From Peptostreptococcus faecalis (lineage in GTDB: Bacteria; Bacillota; Clostridia; Peptostreptococcales; Peptostreptococcaceae), in NCBI RefSeq assembly GCF_900240845.1, contig NZ_OERU01000001.1, positions 248,001 through 312,000 of the forward strand: a stretch of DNA of 64,000 nt, written 5' to 3'. Both the position numbers and the translations under genes were made by a program. A model generated the notes under the pieces. It made no database searches, was not told the DNA's origin, and saw nothing but the letters and a program-made list of their open reading frames with translations. Positions within the stretch are counted from its first letter, which is position 1. Each line of letters opens with the position of its first letter. Shown one piece after another: positions 15,989 to 25,722 of this stretch.

Positions 15989-18412
15989 CTATTTTACTTT
16001 TACAATCGTAACACCTGCACCGCCTTCTCCATACTCTCCTGGTCTAGCCGATTTAACGTGCGGATTTTTCTTTAGCAATTCATTTATTCCCTTTTTCAAA
16101 ACTCCTGTTCCTACTCCATGAATAACTGTTATTTCTTCATGACCTGCCATGCTAGCATCATCTAAATACTTCTCAACTTCCATCATGGCATCTTCTAAAT
16201 TCATTCCCCTTAAATCTACTTCTCTCTTTACCTTTCCAGATTTAGATTTCATTATTTTTCTAGTAGATTTTGTTACAGTTTGCTTTTCTTTTTTATTTAC
16301 AATATTTAGAGCTTTATAAGGAAGAGTCATTTTTACTATACCAACTTGAACTATTGCTTCCTTTTTATTGTCATCTGCTGATATCACTACACCGTCTTGT
16401 CTCAATGTTATTATATTTACATCTTGACCTGGCTTTAGTGTTTTTATCTCTTTTTGAGAAAATTTAGGGACTACCATACTCTCTATACTTGGTTGAAGAT
16501 GTCCCATAGACTGACCAATTTCTCTTCTTATATCTTCAAGTCTTCTGTCTTTTTCCTTTGATGATTTTTCTTGTTCAATCTTTTTAATTTCTTTTATCAT
16601 CTCTTCTGTAGTATCTTTTGCCTGCCTAATAATAGAAAAAGCTTCACTCCTCGCATCTTCCATTATTTTTGACTTTGATCCTTCAAATTTTTCAACCATT
16701 TTATCGTATTTTTCTTTTAAAAATTCTGCTTCTCTTCTTAGTATTTCAGCCTTATTTAATTCTTCTTCAGTCTTGAGTCTGCTTTTTTCAACATTTTGCA
16801 ATACATCTTCAAGCTCTATATTCTCACCTGTAAGATAATTTTTTGCATCCTCGATTACATTGTCACTTAAACCTAATTTTTTAGATATTTCAAATGCGTT
16901 TGACTTTCCTGGAACACCTATTAAAAGCCTGTATGTTGGAGAAAGTGTATCCATATCAAATTCAACAGCAGCATTTTCTACATCATTTTTAGCCAATGCA
17001 TATTTTTTAAGCTCACTATAATGTGTGGTAGCTATACATGATGCACCTACTTGTCTAATATTTTCTAATATTGATATCGCTAGAGCTGATCCTTCTTCTG
17101 GGTCAGTTCCCGCACCTAATTCATCAAATATTACTAGTGAATTTTCAGTGACATTATCGAGTATATTAACTATTCTTGTCATGTGAGATGAGAACGTAGA
17201 CAAACTTTGCTCTATACTCTGTTCATCTCCTATATCGGCAAATATGTTGTCATATACACACATATTACTACCATAATCTGCTGGAATATGAAGACCACAT
17301 TGAGTCATCAATGCAAATATACCGACCATTTTAATAGTAACAGTTTTTCCCCCTGTATTAGGTCCTGTTATTAAAAGCGTGGAAAAATCTTCTCCTAAAT
17401 ATATCGTATTAGCAATTACACTTTTTTTATCTATAAGTGGATGTCTACCATTTACTATTTTAAATTTTTGTTCTCTATTCAAATTAGGTTCTATAGCCTT
17501 CATATCAATAGACAATTTTCCCTTTGCAAATATAAAGTCTAACTTTGCCAATATTTCTTGATTTGATATTAATTCCCTGCAAACTTCTCCAACTCTAGAT
17601 GACAATTCTGATAGAATTTTTTCTATTTCTTCTACTTCATTTAACCTAAGCTGGCGTAAATCATTATTCATTTCTACTATAGACATAGGCTCAATGAATA
17701 AAGTCGCTCCTGAAGATGATTGATCATGTATTATACCAGAAATCATAGACCTATATTCTGCTTTTACAGGAACAACAAATCTATCACCTCTCATTGAAAT
17801 TATTGCTTCTTGTAAATATTTCTGATATGTAGTCGAAGAAATGATTGAGTTTAATTTCGATCTTATAGATTGATTCTTCTGCACAATTTTTCTTCTAATA
17901 TTTCTCAATTCTGAAGATGCGTTGTCAGAAATTTCCTCCTCGCCTATTATTGCATTGAATATAGCCTCTTCAATATCTCTATGCAAATACAATGATCTTG
18001 CTAACGACTGAACTATTGGATATGACTCCAATTGCGTTTCATCAGTTTTTGCATTTTCAGCATTTCCAAATGTCTCTGTTTTAATTTCACCACTTAGTAA
18101 ATTTGATAATATTCTTGATACCCTCATTGTCTCTGCAATTTTTATAAGTGATTTTGTATCTAATGTAGCACCTATATCTGCTCTTTTTACTTTATCTATA
18201 ATATCATGTAACTCCTGTATAGGAACATGACCTCTTTTAATTAAAATAGACTGTGCTTCGGTCGTTTCTTGAAGTGCAGTCTTTACTTGTTCAAAATCGG
18301 AGAACGGATTAATTTTTTCAACCATAGACAATCCCAATTCAGATGAGACTTTTTCTTTTAAAATATCTATTATTTTTTCTAATTCGAGTGCTTTATAATA
18401 TTTATCGTTCAT
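15989..18412 (-). CDS. mutS2: Endonuclease MutS2
   Basis: 807 residues. It has MutS core and clamp regions, the ATPase P-loop ITGPNTGGKTVTI near residue 330, Walker B VIFDELGAGTDPEEGSALA, a long coiled coil (about 510-620), and a C-terminal Smr nuclease domain (VDLRGMNLEDAMMEV, then HGVGTGVLKKGI). MutS2 lacks the mismatch-recognition domain; it acts in recombination control and, in Bacillus, rescue of collided ribosomes. ATG 18412 has GGTGA closely upstream; the ATG at 18421 contains that site. Confidence 0.95.
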   Translation of the reverse strand: MNDKYYKALELEKIIDILKEKVSSELGLSMVEKINPFSDFEQVKTALQETTEAQSILIKRGHVPIQELHDIIDKVKRADIGATLDTKSLIKIAETMRVSRILSNLLSGEIKTETFGNAENAKTDETQLESYPIVQSLARSLYLHRDIEEAIFNAIIGEEEISDNASSELRNIRRKIVQKNQSIRSKLNSIISSTTYQKYLQEAIISMRGDRFVVPVKAEYRSMISGIIHDQSSSGATLFIEPMSIVEMNNDLRQLRLNEVEEIEKILSELSSRVGEVCRELISNQEILAKLDFIFAKGKLSIDMKAIEPNLNREQKFKIVNGRHPLIDKKSVIANTIYLGEDFSTLLITGPNTGGKTVTIKMVGIFALMTQCGLHIPADYGSNMCVYDNIFADIGDEQSIEQSLSTFSSHMTRIVNILDNVTENSLVIFDELGAGTDPEEGSALAISILENIRQVGASCIATTHYSELKKYALAKNDVENAAVEFDMDTLSPTYRLLIGVPGKSNAFEISKKLGLSDNVIEDAKNYLTGENIELEDVLQNVEKSRLKTEEELNKAEILRREAEFLKEKYDKMVEKFEGSKSKIMEDARSEAFSIIRQAKDTTEEMIKEIKKIEQEKSSKEKDRRLEDIRREIGQSMGHLQPSIESMVVPKFSQKEIKTLKPGQDVNIITLRQDGVVISADDNKKEAIVQVGIVKMTLPYKALNIVNKKEKQTVTKSTRKIMKSKSGKVKREVDLRGMNLEDAMMEVEKYLDDASMAGHEEITVIHGVGTGVLKKGINELLKKNPHVKSARPGEYGEGGAGVTIVKVK

Positions 18413-18574
18413 ATTCACCATCCATTCTTTTTGCGTATCTCTAATAATTATACCATACTATTACAAATTTAATTTAAACAAAATTTTTCATACTAATAGT
18501 AGTAATCGTGTTATAATGGTTGTAAGTAGGCTTTTTACTGCAATTATTACTATCTCTTGAGGAGGTGCTAGATA

Positions 18575-20026
18575 ATGGTTAATATTACCAAGGGATTGTT
18601 TCCCGAAATTGTTTTTAAGAATTTCGAAAATATATCACAAATACCTCGGTCTTCAGGACACGAGAAGGAAGTTAGTGATTATATTTTTAACTTTGCAAAG
18701 GAATTGGGTTTAGAGGCATATCAGGATGAAAGCTACAATTTAGTAGTCAAAAAATCCTCGACTAATTCTTCTGAAACCCCTTCAACACTTATGTTACAGG
18801 CTCATATGGATATGGTTGCTGAATCAGATCCAAGTACTGAACATGATTTTCAAAAAGATCCAATAAAGCTAATAGTCAAAGATAACATTTTAAAAGCTGA
18901 CAAAACTACATTAGGAGCTGACAATGGTATAGGAGTCGCATATATGATGTCAATATTAGAAAGCGACGATATCATACATCCTAATTTAGAATGTGTTTTT
19001 ACCGTGAATGAAGAAAATGGCCTTATTGGTGTAAATGCTATGAGTCTATACGGACTTAAATCTACAAATGTAATCAATTTAGATTCAGAGGAAGACGATT
19101 CCATTTTAGTTGGTTCTGCTGGTGCTGTAAATTCTACAATCACGCTTAGAAAAGAATATAAACCTTCTAACACAAAGAATGTTGCTTTGGAAATAAATGT
19201 TAATGGTCTATTAGGCGGACACTCTGGAATGGATATCGAAAAACAAAGAGGCAACGCAAATATAATAATGGGTAGAATACTTAATTCAATTACTTACCCT
19301 TATGACTTGTTTAATATAAGTGGCGGTTCTAAAAGAAACACTATACCTAGAAGTTGTGAAGCAATTATATCTATAAATAATGATGAATTAGAAAAAATTG
19401 TTCGCCAAATACAAAAAGCCTCTGCAAAAATTCAAAAAGAATTTTATGCGGTGGATCCAAAATTAAAAATCGAACTTAGAAGATCTGCACCTACTGAGTT
19501 TAAGGTTTTTACTGATAACTGTAAGTCAGATATAATAAAACTCTTAACACTTATTCCAGATGGTGTAATGTCATGGTCTAAGTCACTAAAAAATACTGTT
19601 GAATCATCAACTAATTTTGCTGTTGTCAGAGAAACAAATACTCACGTGGAATTCATTAGTATGACTAGAAGCTCTGTTCAATCAAAGAAAGATCATATAA
19701 AGGTTATTCTCTCTACGATAGCTAGAACAACAGGCGTTCCGATTGAGTTTTCCGATGAGTATGATCCTTGGGAACATAAGGTGAAATCTAAGCTTGAAAA
19801 GTTATCAGTAGATATATACGCTGAATTATTCGGTGTATATCCACATGTAGTAGCTATGCATTGCGGACTCGAAAGTGGTGTTTTGATTAATAAATTAGAT
19901 CAGGAGGCAGAAGCAATTTCTATAGGCCCTAATATGTTTGATGTTCATACACCAAACGAATATGTTGAAATCGATTCAGTCGGTAAGATATGGAATTATT
20001 TATTAGAACTTCTTAAAAGTTTATAA
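18575..20026 (+). CDS. pepD: Aminoacyl-histidine dipeptidase (beta-Ala-Xaa/Xaa-His dipeptidase, M20)
   Basis: 483 residues of peptidase family M20. Metal-binding motifs: LQAHMDMVAE (His and Asp), GADNGIGVAY and NEENGLIGVNA (general base and metal Glu). The last zinc ligand lies in DVHTPNEYVEI near the end. A lid/dimerisation domain is inserted (SGGSKRNTIPRSCEA). It hydrolyses dipeptides such as Xaa-His in the cytoplasm, useful for an amino-acid fermenter. GAGGAGG lies before the ATG and a TATAAT at 18512-18517 is the likely -10. Transcribed divergently from mutS2. Confidence 0.93.
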   Translation: MVNITKGLFPEIVFKNFENISQIPRSSGHEKEVSDYIFNFAKELGLEAYQDESYNLVVKKSSTNSSETPSTLMLQAHMDMVAESDPSTEHDFQKDPIKLIVKDNILKADKTTLGADNGIGVAYMMSILESDDIIHPNLECVFTVNEENGLIGVNAMSLYGLKSTNVINLDSEEDDSILVGSAGAVNSTITLRKEYKPSNTKNVALEINVNGLLGGHSGMDIEKQRGNANIIMGRILNSITYPYDLFNISGGSKRNTIPRSCEAIISINNDELEKIVRQIQKASAKIQKEFYAVDPKLKIELRRSAPTEFKVFTDNCKSDIIKLLTLIPDGVMSWSKSLKNTVESSTNFAVVRETNTHVEFISMTRSSVQSKKDHIKVILSTIARTTGVPIEFSDEYDPWEHKVKSKLEKLSVDIYAELFGVYPHVVAMHCGLESGVLINKLDQEAEAISIGPNMFDVHTPNEYVEIDSVGKIWNYLLELLKSL

Positions 20027-20109
20027 TTTTAAAAATTGTTAGTACGTACTTATTCTTAAACAATTACAATTAGTTTCTAAAATTTTTATTTTCATAATTT
20101 AAATAAAAA

Positions 20110-20160
20110 TAACGCGATTGAAAGACAATAGATAAAGTAATCTGTCTTTCGATCGCGTTA
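20110..20160. terminator. 18-bp bidirectional hairpin between pepD and degV
   Basis: TAACGCGATTGAAAGACA (20110-20127) pairs with 20143-20160 with one G-U. On the minus strand TTATTTTTATTT follows, on the plus strand only TTATAATTAATTT. It serves two convergent genes. Confidence 0.75.
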
Positions 20161-20221
20161 TAATTAATTTAAAATTTTATTTCTATCTATAAATATGTAT
20201 CATTCCTTATTATATAGGTTA

Positions 20222-21070
20222 CTATTCTTTATAACAGATAAACCCTGTTGTTCCAGGACCTCCATGAGTTCCTATTCCACTTCCAATCATAAAATATTTT
20301 ATTTCTTTTGGATTAAATTCTTCTTCAATTTTTTTTGCTAATACTTCTTTTTCTTTTATATTATCTGAATAGCCAATATACACAATCTGATCACTCAAAT
20401 CCTGTACATTATTTTTTCTTGCAACTTCAATTAGCTTTCCAGCCACATTCTTCTTTCCTCTTGCGTTTGCAACATTTTCTACCAATCCACCTCTTATTAA
20501 ACAAATTGGCTTTATTCCAAGTACAGTACCTAAGACTGCTTGCGTACTCGAAATTCTTCCACCTTTTCTTAGGTATTCAAGATCGTCACAAGAAAACGCA
20601 ACAAATACTTTTTCTTTTATTCTCTCAAGTTCTTCTACAATTTCTTCCAACGATAGACCTTGCTCTCTTAGTTCACAAGCCCTTATTACAAGCAAAGAAA
20701 TTCCAAAACATAAAGAGTTAGAATCTACTAAAGCAATATTACCACCCTCTATATCATTTTTCGCAAGATTTGCACTCTGATATGTACCCGTAGCACTTAC
20801 TGCCGCTGAAATATATAATATCGACTTACCTTCTTTAGTATATTTCTCAAATACATTATAAAAATCTGAATATGATACTTGAGATGTTTTTGGTACTATT
20901 TTTTCGTGTTTTATTATTCTGTAAAATTCTTCACCGCTTAAATCTATTCTATCTTTGTATTGTCTTCCATTTATGCTAATATTTATCGGCATAAATTCAA
21001 TATCATATTTATCGATATACTCTTGTGTAATATCGGATAGGCTATCACACACTATCTTTATATCATTCAT
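20222..21070 (-). CDS. DegV family fatty-acid-binding protein
   Basis: 282 residues of the DegV family: IVCDSLSDITQEYIDKYDI at the start, the TSQVSYSDFYNVFE segment that contacts the bound fatty acid, SCDDLEYLRKGGRIS and the terminal GTHGGPGTTGFICY. DegV/FakB proteins bind a fatty acid; FakB types hand it to the kinase FakA, whose gene is not in this window. ATG 21070 has GGAGG 7 bases upstream; the frame from 21088 encloses that site. Confidence 0.9.
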   Translation of the reverse strand: MNDIKIVCDSLSDITQEYIDKYDIEFMPINISINGRQYKDRIDLSGEEFYRIIKHEKIVPKTSQVSYSDFYNVFEKYTKEGKSILYISAAVSATGTYQSANLAKNDIEGGNIALVDSNSLCFGISLLVIRACELREQGLSLEEIVEELERIKEKVFVAFSCDDLEYLRKGGRISSTQAVLGTVLGIKPICLIRGGLVENVANARGKKNVAGKLIEVARKNNVQDLSDQIVYIGYSDNIKEKEVLAKKIEEEFNPKEIKYFMIGSGIGTHGGPGTTGFICYKE

Positions 21071-21099
21071 AAAAGATCCTCCAACCAATTTTATTAATA

Positions 21100-21570
21100 T
21101 TATTTTAAATCTTCGTATCCTATTTGACGAATCGCTTCATAAAGAACTATAGCAACTGCATTAGAAAGATTCAAACATCTAGCATCCTCCAAATCTTTCA
21201 TAGGTATTCTGATACAAGTCTCTAAATTTTGTTCAATCAAATCTTTAGGAAGACCTTTTGTTTCCTTTCCAAATACTAAAAAGCAACCTTCTTCATATTT
21301 AACATCAAAGTGCTTTTGCTGTGTTTTAGTTGTCGAAAAGAAAAATTTTGCTTCTGGATTTTTTTCTCTTAATTCATCAAAACTATCATAATACTTTATA
21401 TCTGCAATATCCCAATAATCTAGGCCACATCTTTTAAGATGCTTATCATCTAGAGAAAACCCTAAAGGTTTTATCAAATGCAAAGTTGCTCCTGTATTTG
21501 CGCATGTTCTAATTATATTCCCTGTATTATGTGGTATTTCTGGTTCAACCAACACTATATTTACTGACAT
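21100..21570 (-). CDS. trmL: tRNA (cytidine/uridine-34-2'-O)-methyltransferase
   Basis: 156 residues of the short SpoU/TrmD knotted methyltransferase class. It starts MSVNIVLVEPEIPHNTGNIIRTCA and has FGKETKGLP and IPMKDLEDARCLNLSNAVAIVLYE, motifs 2 and 3 with the S-adenosylmethionine knot. It methylates the ribose at the wobble base of tRNA-Leu. AAAGGAG precedes ATG. It lies 10 bases after the nth stop, in an nth-trmL-degV run. Confidence 0.92.
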   Translation of the reverse strand: MSVNIVLVEPEIPHNTGNIIRTCANTGATLHLIKPLGFSLDDKHLKRCGLDYWDIADIKYYDSFDELREKNPEAKFFFSTTKTQQKHFDVKYEEGCFLVFGKETKGLPKDLIEQNLETCIRIPMKDLEDARCLNLSNAVAIVLYEAIRQIGYEDLK

Positions 21571-21580
21571 AGTTTCTCCT

Positions 21581-22237
21581 TTATTTTTTATTTTGAATAT
21601 CTGTTTTGTAATAATTACAGTAGTCTGTTACATTGCAACTATCACAGTCTGGTTTTCTAGCCTTGCAGATCCTTCTTCCGTGAAAAATCAACAAATGATG
21701 ACTATTTGTCCATCTATCTTTTGGTATAGCTTTCATCAATGCAAACTCCGTTTTTTCAGGTGTAGATTCTTTTACTATACCTATTCTATTACTAACTCTA
21801 AAAACATGAGTGTCAACTGCTATAGCCGGTACTCCAAAAGCGTTGCTAAGTACTACACCTGCTGTTTTTCTTCCTACTCCTGGCAGTGTCACCAACTCTT
21901 CAAGCGAATCCGGAACTTCGCCCTCATATTTATTAGATAAAATAATAGATGTTTCTTTTATTTTTTTTGCTTTACTTTTATATAATCCACATGTTTTTAT
22001 CATATTTTCTATATCTTCTATAGATAAATTTTTAAAATCATCTGGAGTATTATATTTTTTAAACATCGCCTCTGTCACTATATTTACCCTAACATCAGTA
22101 CATTGTGCTGATAAAATTGTCGCTATCAAAAGCTCAAATGGAGAGCTATGTACCAACTCACAGTGTGCATCGGGATGTATTTCAGATAACAAATCTAAAA
22201 TCTGTACGACTTCTTTTTTTGTCTTTTTCCTAGGCAT
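21581..22237 (-). CDS. nth: Endonuclease III
   Basis: 218 residues. Bifunctional DNA glycosylase/AP lyase for oxidised pyrimidines. The helix-hairpin-helix LPGVGRKTAG holds the catalytic lysine, and the catalytic aspartate is in VDTHVFRVSNR. The C-terminal 4Fe-4S cluster ligands are C-x6-C-x2-C-x5-C (CKARKPDCDSCNVTDYC). A site AGGAGA precedes the ATG. First of the nth-trmL-degV run; nfo at 55776 covers the complementary AP-endonuclease step. Confidence 0.96.
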   Translation of the reverse strand: MPRKKTKKEVVQILDLLSEIHPDAHCELVHSSPFELLIATILSAQCTDVRVNIVTEAMFKKYNTPDDFKNLSIEDIENMIKTCGLYKSKAKKIKETSIILSNKYEGEVPDSLEELVTLPGVGRKTAGVVLSNAFGVPAIAVDTHVFRVSNRIGIVKESTPEKTEFALMKAIPKDRWTNSHHLLIFHGRRICKARKPDCDSCNVTDYCNYYKTDIQNKK

Positions 22238-22278
22238 ACTTTCTCCTCAACACCTACCTTTATTAAATTTTATTATTT

Positions 22279-23928
22279 TTATAAAATTCTACTTCCTCCA
22301 ATAAACTCTCTTATTATCGATGTAGGTCCTATGTCACCTAAATCTTCTATTTCATAAAAATATTGCAACAGTTCTCTAAGCCTGTTTGCTTCTATTTGAT
22401 AGTTACTATTTTCATTTATTTCGCCTAATATTTTCTTTGCCTGTGTTTTTAAAACAGACAGCTCAAAAACACTAGCTGAATTAAACATAACGTCAGCCTG
22501 CTCTTGATACGGAAATATATTTTTATTTTCTCCTCTTCTTACTGAAGGCCATTTTTCAATTGTTTTTTCCGCACTATAACCTCTAAAGTTATAGTCACGA
22601 ACCATTCTTCTGATTAATCTCAAATCTGTAGTAGGAATTCTATTATGGTCATCTAAGTTTATTTGCGTAATTACGCTTATATATATTTTAAATTTTAGTT
22701 CATCATCTATAAACTCTGTCAAAGATGGATTAAGCCCATGAATCCCCTCTAAAATAATAGGTTGATTTTTACCTAGGTATATTTTTTCATCTGTAACTAC
22801 TCTTTTTCCTGTCAAAAAATCAAATTCTATTTTATTTATTTCTTTTCCTTGAATCAAATCGTTTATATCTCTATTAAATTGTTTTATATCAACAGCTTCA
22901 ATAGACTCAAAATCGTGTTCTCCATCTTGATCAATTGGTGTAAACTCCCTATTTAAAAAATAATTGTCAATGGAAATCGGAAGAGGCTTAAGACCGTTAA
23001 CTTTTAACTGAATGCTGAGCCTGTGTGCAAAACTTGTTTTTCCAGACGAAGATGGCGCTGCTATTAAAATCACCTTGCTACCACTTTTGACTATTGTATC
23101 AGCAATTTCAGCTATTTTCTTTTCGTGAAGAGCTTCAACCGTTCTTATCATTTCTCCATATTCATTTTTTTCTATTATACGATTTAAATCTACAACAGAA
23201 TCTATTCCTAAAGTCCTAGACCACTGTTCAGACTCTCTGTATACATCTGATAACTTTTGCATTTCTTTGAATTCAGAAATATTTCCCTTTAAACCATTTT
23301 TAGCACCCATTATTACCATACCATCTGCCATCTTTTCTACATCTAAGTCCGACATATATCCTGTAGAAGGAAACATATTTCCATAGAAGCAGTCATAGTA
23401 GCCATTGCAACAATAAACTTTTATAACATCTTCTTTTCTATACTTTAAAAGATTAGCTTTATCTAACCTTTTTGATTTTTCAAACATATCTATAGCTTCA
23501 TCAGTAGGCATATATATTGTTTCTATTTCATAATCTTTTCTGACATATTCTAACATTTTATTTCTTATAGCATTTATCTCTTCTTCTTTCAAAGTTCTGG
23601 TTTCTTTAAATACGCAATATAATCCACCGCTTATCGAGTGCTTTACATATACTTTTCTATTAAATAATTCTTTACATGCCATTGCTAGCATTAAAGATAA
23701 TCCTCTGAAATATACTCTATTACCATCTTCATTAGTTGTATCTACAAATGCTATTGTCTCATTGTCATACAACGTATGATTCAAATCATATAATCTATTG
23801 TTTATTATCCCTGAACATATCTGCCCTGGATATCTATCCTCTACAATTTTTGCAATTTCACTTAATTTCACACTCTGTTTATCTATTTCTATATTTTTAC
23901 CATCTACAATAAATTTCAAACCACTCAT
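22279..23928 (-). CDS. Uridine kinase-like nucleoside kinase with ThrRS-like N-terminal domains
   Basis: 549 residues. The first 70 are a TGS-like domain. Then comes a region resembling the threonyl-tRNA synthetase second additional domain (GLSLMLAMACKELFNRKVYVKHSI). From about residue 285 is a phosphoribulokinase/uridine kinase domain with P-loop APSSSGKTS and ISIDNYF, the nucleoside-binding Asp region. This architecture is common in clostridia and Thermotoga; the substrate is not settled. AGGTGAT precedes ATG. It does not charge tRNA: no synthetase core is present. Confidence 0.85.
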   Translation of the reverse strand: MSGLKFIVDGKNIEIDKQSVKLSEIAKIVEDRYPGQICSGIINNRLYDLNHTLYDNETIAFVDTTNEDGNRVYFRGLSLMLAMACKELFNRKVYVKHSISGGLYCVFKETRTLKEEEINAIRNKMLEYVRKDYEIETIYMPTDEAIDMFEKSKRLDKANLLKYRKEDVIKVYCCNGYYDCFYGNMFPSTGYMSDLDVEKMADGMVIMGAKNGLKGNISEFKEMQKLSDVYRESEQWSRTLGIDSVVDLNRIIEKNEYGEMIRTVEALHEKKIAEIADTIVKSGSKVILIAAPSSSGKTSFAHRLSIQLKVNGLKPLPISIDNYFLNREFTPIDQDGEHDFESIEAVDIKQFNRDINDLIQGKEINKIEFDFLTGKRVVTDEKIYLGKNQPIILEGIHGLNPSLTEFIDDELKFKIYISVITQINLDDHNRIPTTDLRLIRRMVRDYNFRGYSAEKTIEKWPSVRRGENKNIFPYQEQADVMFNSASVFELSVLKTQAKKILGEINENSNYQIEANRLRELLQYFYEIEDLGDIGPTSIIREFIGGSRIL

Positions 23929-23996
23929 ATATAATCACCTCATAAACCACTATAAATAATGTGCCGCAAAGCCTTGATATTTTCCTCTTATAAAAA

Positions 23997-24026
23997 TAAA
24001 TTCAAGGAGACATCCCCTTGAATTTA
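23997..24026 (-). terminator. Terminator after lepB
   Basis: TAAATTCAAGG (23997-24007) pairs perfectly with 24016-24026. On the minus strand the stem runs into TTTATTTTTAT. Confidence 0.75.
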
Positions 24027-24110
24027 CAACAAATACCCTTACTTTACAAAGTTATATCAAAATCAAAATAATTACAGATATGATTCAACTCGGAATTATG
24101 ATGCTATTTT

Positions 24111-24713
24111 CTATTTTATACTTCCAATATGTTCCAATGGCAACAAACGTATCAATACCTTTCCTACCAATTTATCTTCTGGTACAAATCCTACTTCTGA
24201 ATACCTACTATCTAAGCTCCTCATTCTATTATCGCCCATACAGAACAAACTTCCCTCTGGAACCACTGTGTCTATATCCCCATCAGTATAATTGTCACTG
24301 GAAACATATTTCTCGTGCATTTTTTTGCCATTAACCTGTACTATTCCATTTTTTATTTCTATATGATCTCCACCTACAGCGATCACTCTTTTTACTAAGT
24401 CTTTAGTATTACTGTCATCTTGCAGTATGAAATCTATCACTTTTTTTACTCCGCTTTTTTCACTCTCTGTTGAGCTAATTGGCATAGAGCTATCAAATAC
24501 TACAACATCGCCTCTTTTTACACCAGTGTATCTGCTAATTCTATTTATGATAAGATAGTCATTATTATCCAATGTAGGATACATAGAAAGTCCGTCTACT
24601 TTTGTAGGTCTAATCACTTGAACCAAAACGGCAGCTAGTATTATAGCCATTACAAAGATTTTTATAATTTCCCAGATTTCATAAAGAAATCCTCCTTTAC
24701 TCTCAGGTCTCAA
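24111..24713 (-). CDS. lepB: Signal peptidase I
   Basis: 200 residues. One N-terminal membrane anchor (IFVMAIILAAVLVQVI), then the serine nucleophile in VDGLSMYPTL and the lysine general base in DLVKRVIAVGGD. The C-terminal box is GDNRMRSLDSRY (usually GDNR..S.DSR). It cleaves signal peptides of exported proteins outside the membrane. Start TTG 24713 is chosen because AAAGGAG lies 6 bases upstream; the open frame continues to 24734. The insert SSTESEKSGVKKVIDFILQDD before the Lys box is longer than in Bacillus enzymes. Confidence 0.92.
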   Translation of the reverse strand: MRPESKGGFLYEIWEIIKIFVMAIILAAVLVQVIRPTKVDGLSMYPTLDNNDYLIINRISRYTGVKRGDVVVFDSSMPISSTESEKSGVKKVIDFILQDDSNTKDLVKRVIAVGGDHIEIKNGIVQVNGKKMHEKYVSSDNYTDGDIDTVVPEGSLFCMGDNRMRSLDSRYSEVGFVPEDKLVGKVLIRLLPLEHIGSIK

Positions 24714-24852
24714 TGCAGTCTCCTTTCTCAGCAAGCTGTTATTTTTATTTTTCCCCGAAATATTTGCTTTTTAGTAGTAAACAAATCAAGTTACAAGTCT
24801 ACTATTACTCTACCAAAGAAACCTTTAATAAACTTTAACCGATGGTGTATTT

Positions 24853-25443
24853 TTAATAATAAAAATAGCTATTACTAGCTTCACAAATTAAAATTTTAAT
24901 CTTTTCATTTGTAGTTTCTCTATAATCTGCTATTAGGAGATTTATTTCTTGATCGCTTAAATCAATTTTTTGTTCGCTTATAAGAGTTATCTGATTTCTT
25001 TCTAATAATATTTTTACATCGTTTTTATCTGTTTTCAGTGTATATTCAAGTATTTTTTTTTCTTTTATATCATCTTTATGACGTTCATAAAAATTTATTT
25101 TTCTTCCTGTTTTTATAGCATCTAGTCCGATTGCTTCTTCGCTTCCTTTAAATACTCTCTCTCCTGTAACGGTTTTATTTATTCTCTCCATCTCTTCTTC
25201 CATAGTATCTGGATCAAGACCATATCTTTGCATTAATTTTTTTTGCATATTAACAAATTTTTCTTCTGAAATATTGTTTTCTTTCATGTAATCTGCTATT
25301 TTGCTAGAAAATTCAAACATACTTACTTTTCCTGATACTACTTCATCATACATATTGTAGATATATTTTTCAAATTTATCTAAATCAGAATCCTTTATTT
25401 TTTCTTGTAAGTTTTTAAAATCTATAATTTTTTCATCTGACAT
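24853..25443 (-). CDS. DUF3867 family protein
   Basis: 196 residues, soluble and strongly charged. The opening IIDFKNLQEKIKDSDLDKFEKYIYNMY and the helix SMFEFSSKIADYMKENNISEEKF match DUF3867, a clostridial family of unknown function. The C-terminal part ends IDLSDQEINLLIADYRET. GGAGGTG precedes the ATG. Nothing about location or partner is visible. The upstream gap 25444-25663 is AT-rich with no gene seen. Confidence 0.8.
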   Translation of the reverse strand: MSDEKIIDFKNLQEKIKDSDLDKFEKYIYNMYDEVVSGKVSMFEFSSKIADYMKENNISEEKFVNMQKKLMQRYGLDPDTMEEEMERINKTVTGERVFKGSEEAIGLDAIKTGRKINFYERHKDDIKEKKILEYTLKTDKNDVKILLERNQITLISEQKIDLSDQEINLLIADYRETTNEKIKILICEASNSYFYY

Positions 25444-25663
25444 TTAAAAGCACCTCCAAATTATAAATACTTATTATAATACAAATTGTATATATTCTAC
25501 TAAAAATATGTTTTCTATACAATATGTTATTTTCTTATACAATTACTCTATAGTATATTCTATCATAAATTATAAAATAAATATATATTCCTATATCTTA
25601 TAAGAAATGAGTTTAAGGAAAAGAGTGTAGTTAACTTTCCTATATAATTTATTTTTCACAAAA

Positions 25664-25700
25664 AAAACACAGCTTTAGATATTCTCTAAAGCTGTGTTTT
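25664..25700 (-). terminator. 16-bp perfect hairpin terminator after the DUF975 gene
   Basis: AAAACACAGCTTTAGA (25664-25679) pairs with 25685-25700 around a 5-base loop. Eight T follow on the minus strand. Confidence 0.9.
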
Positions 25701-25722
25701 CAAGTATCTTATATCAATTTAA

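Noticed and set aside
22279-23928. Threonyl-tRNA synthetase
   Set aside because: The N terminus looks ThrRS-like, but the catalytic class II core is missing and a P-loop kinase domain is present.
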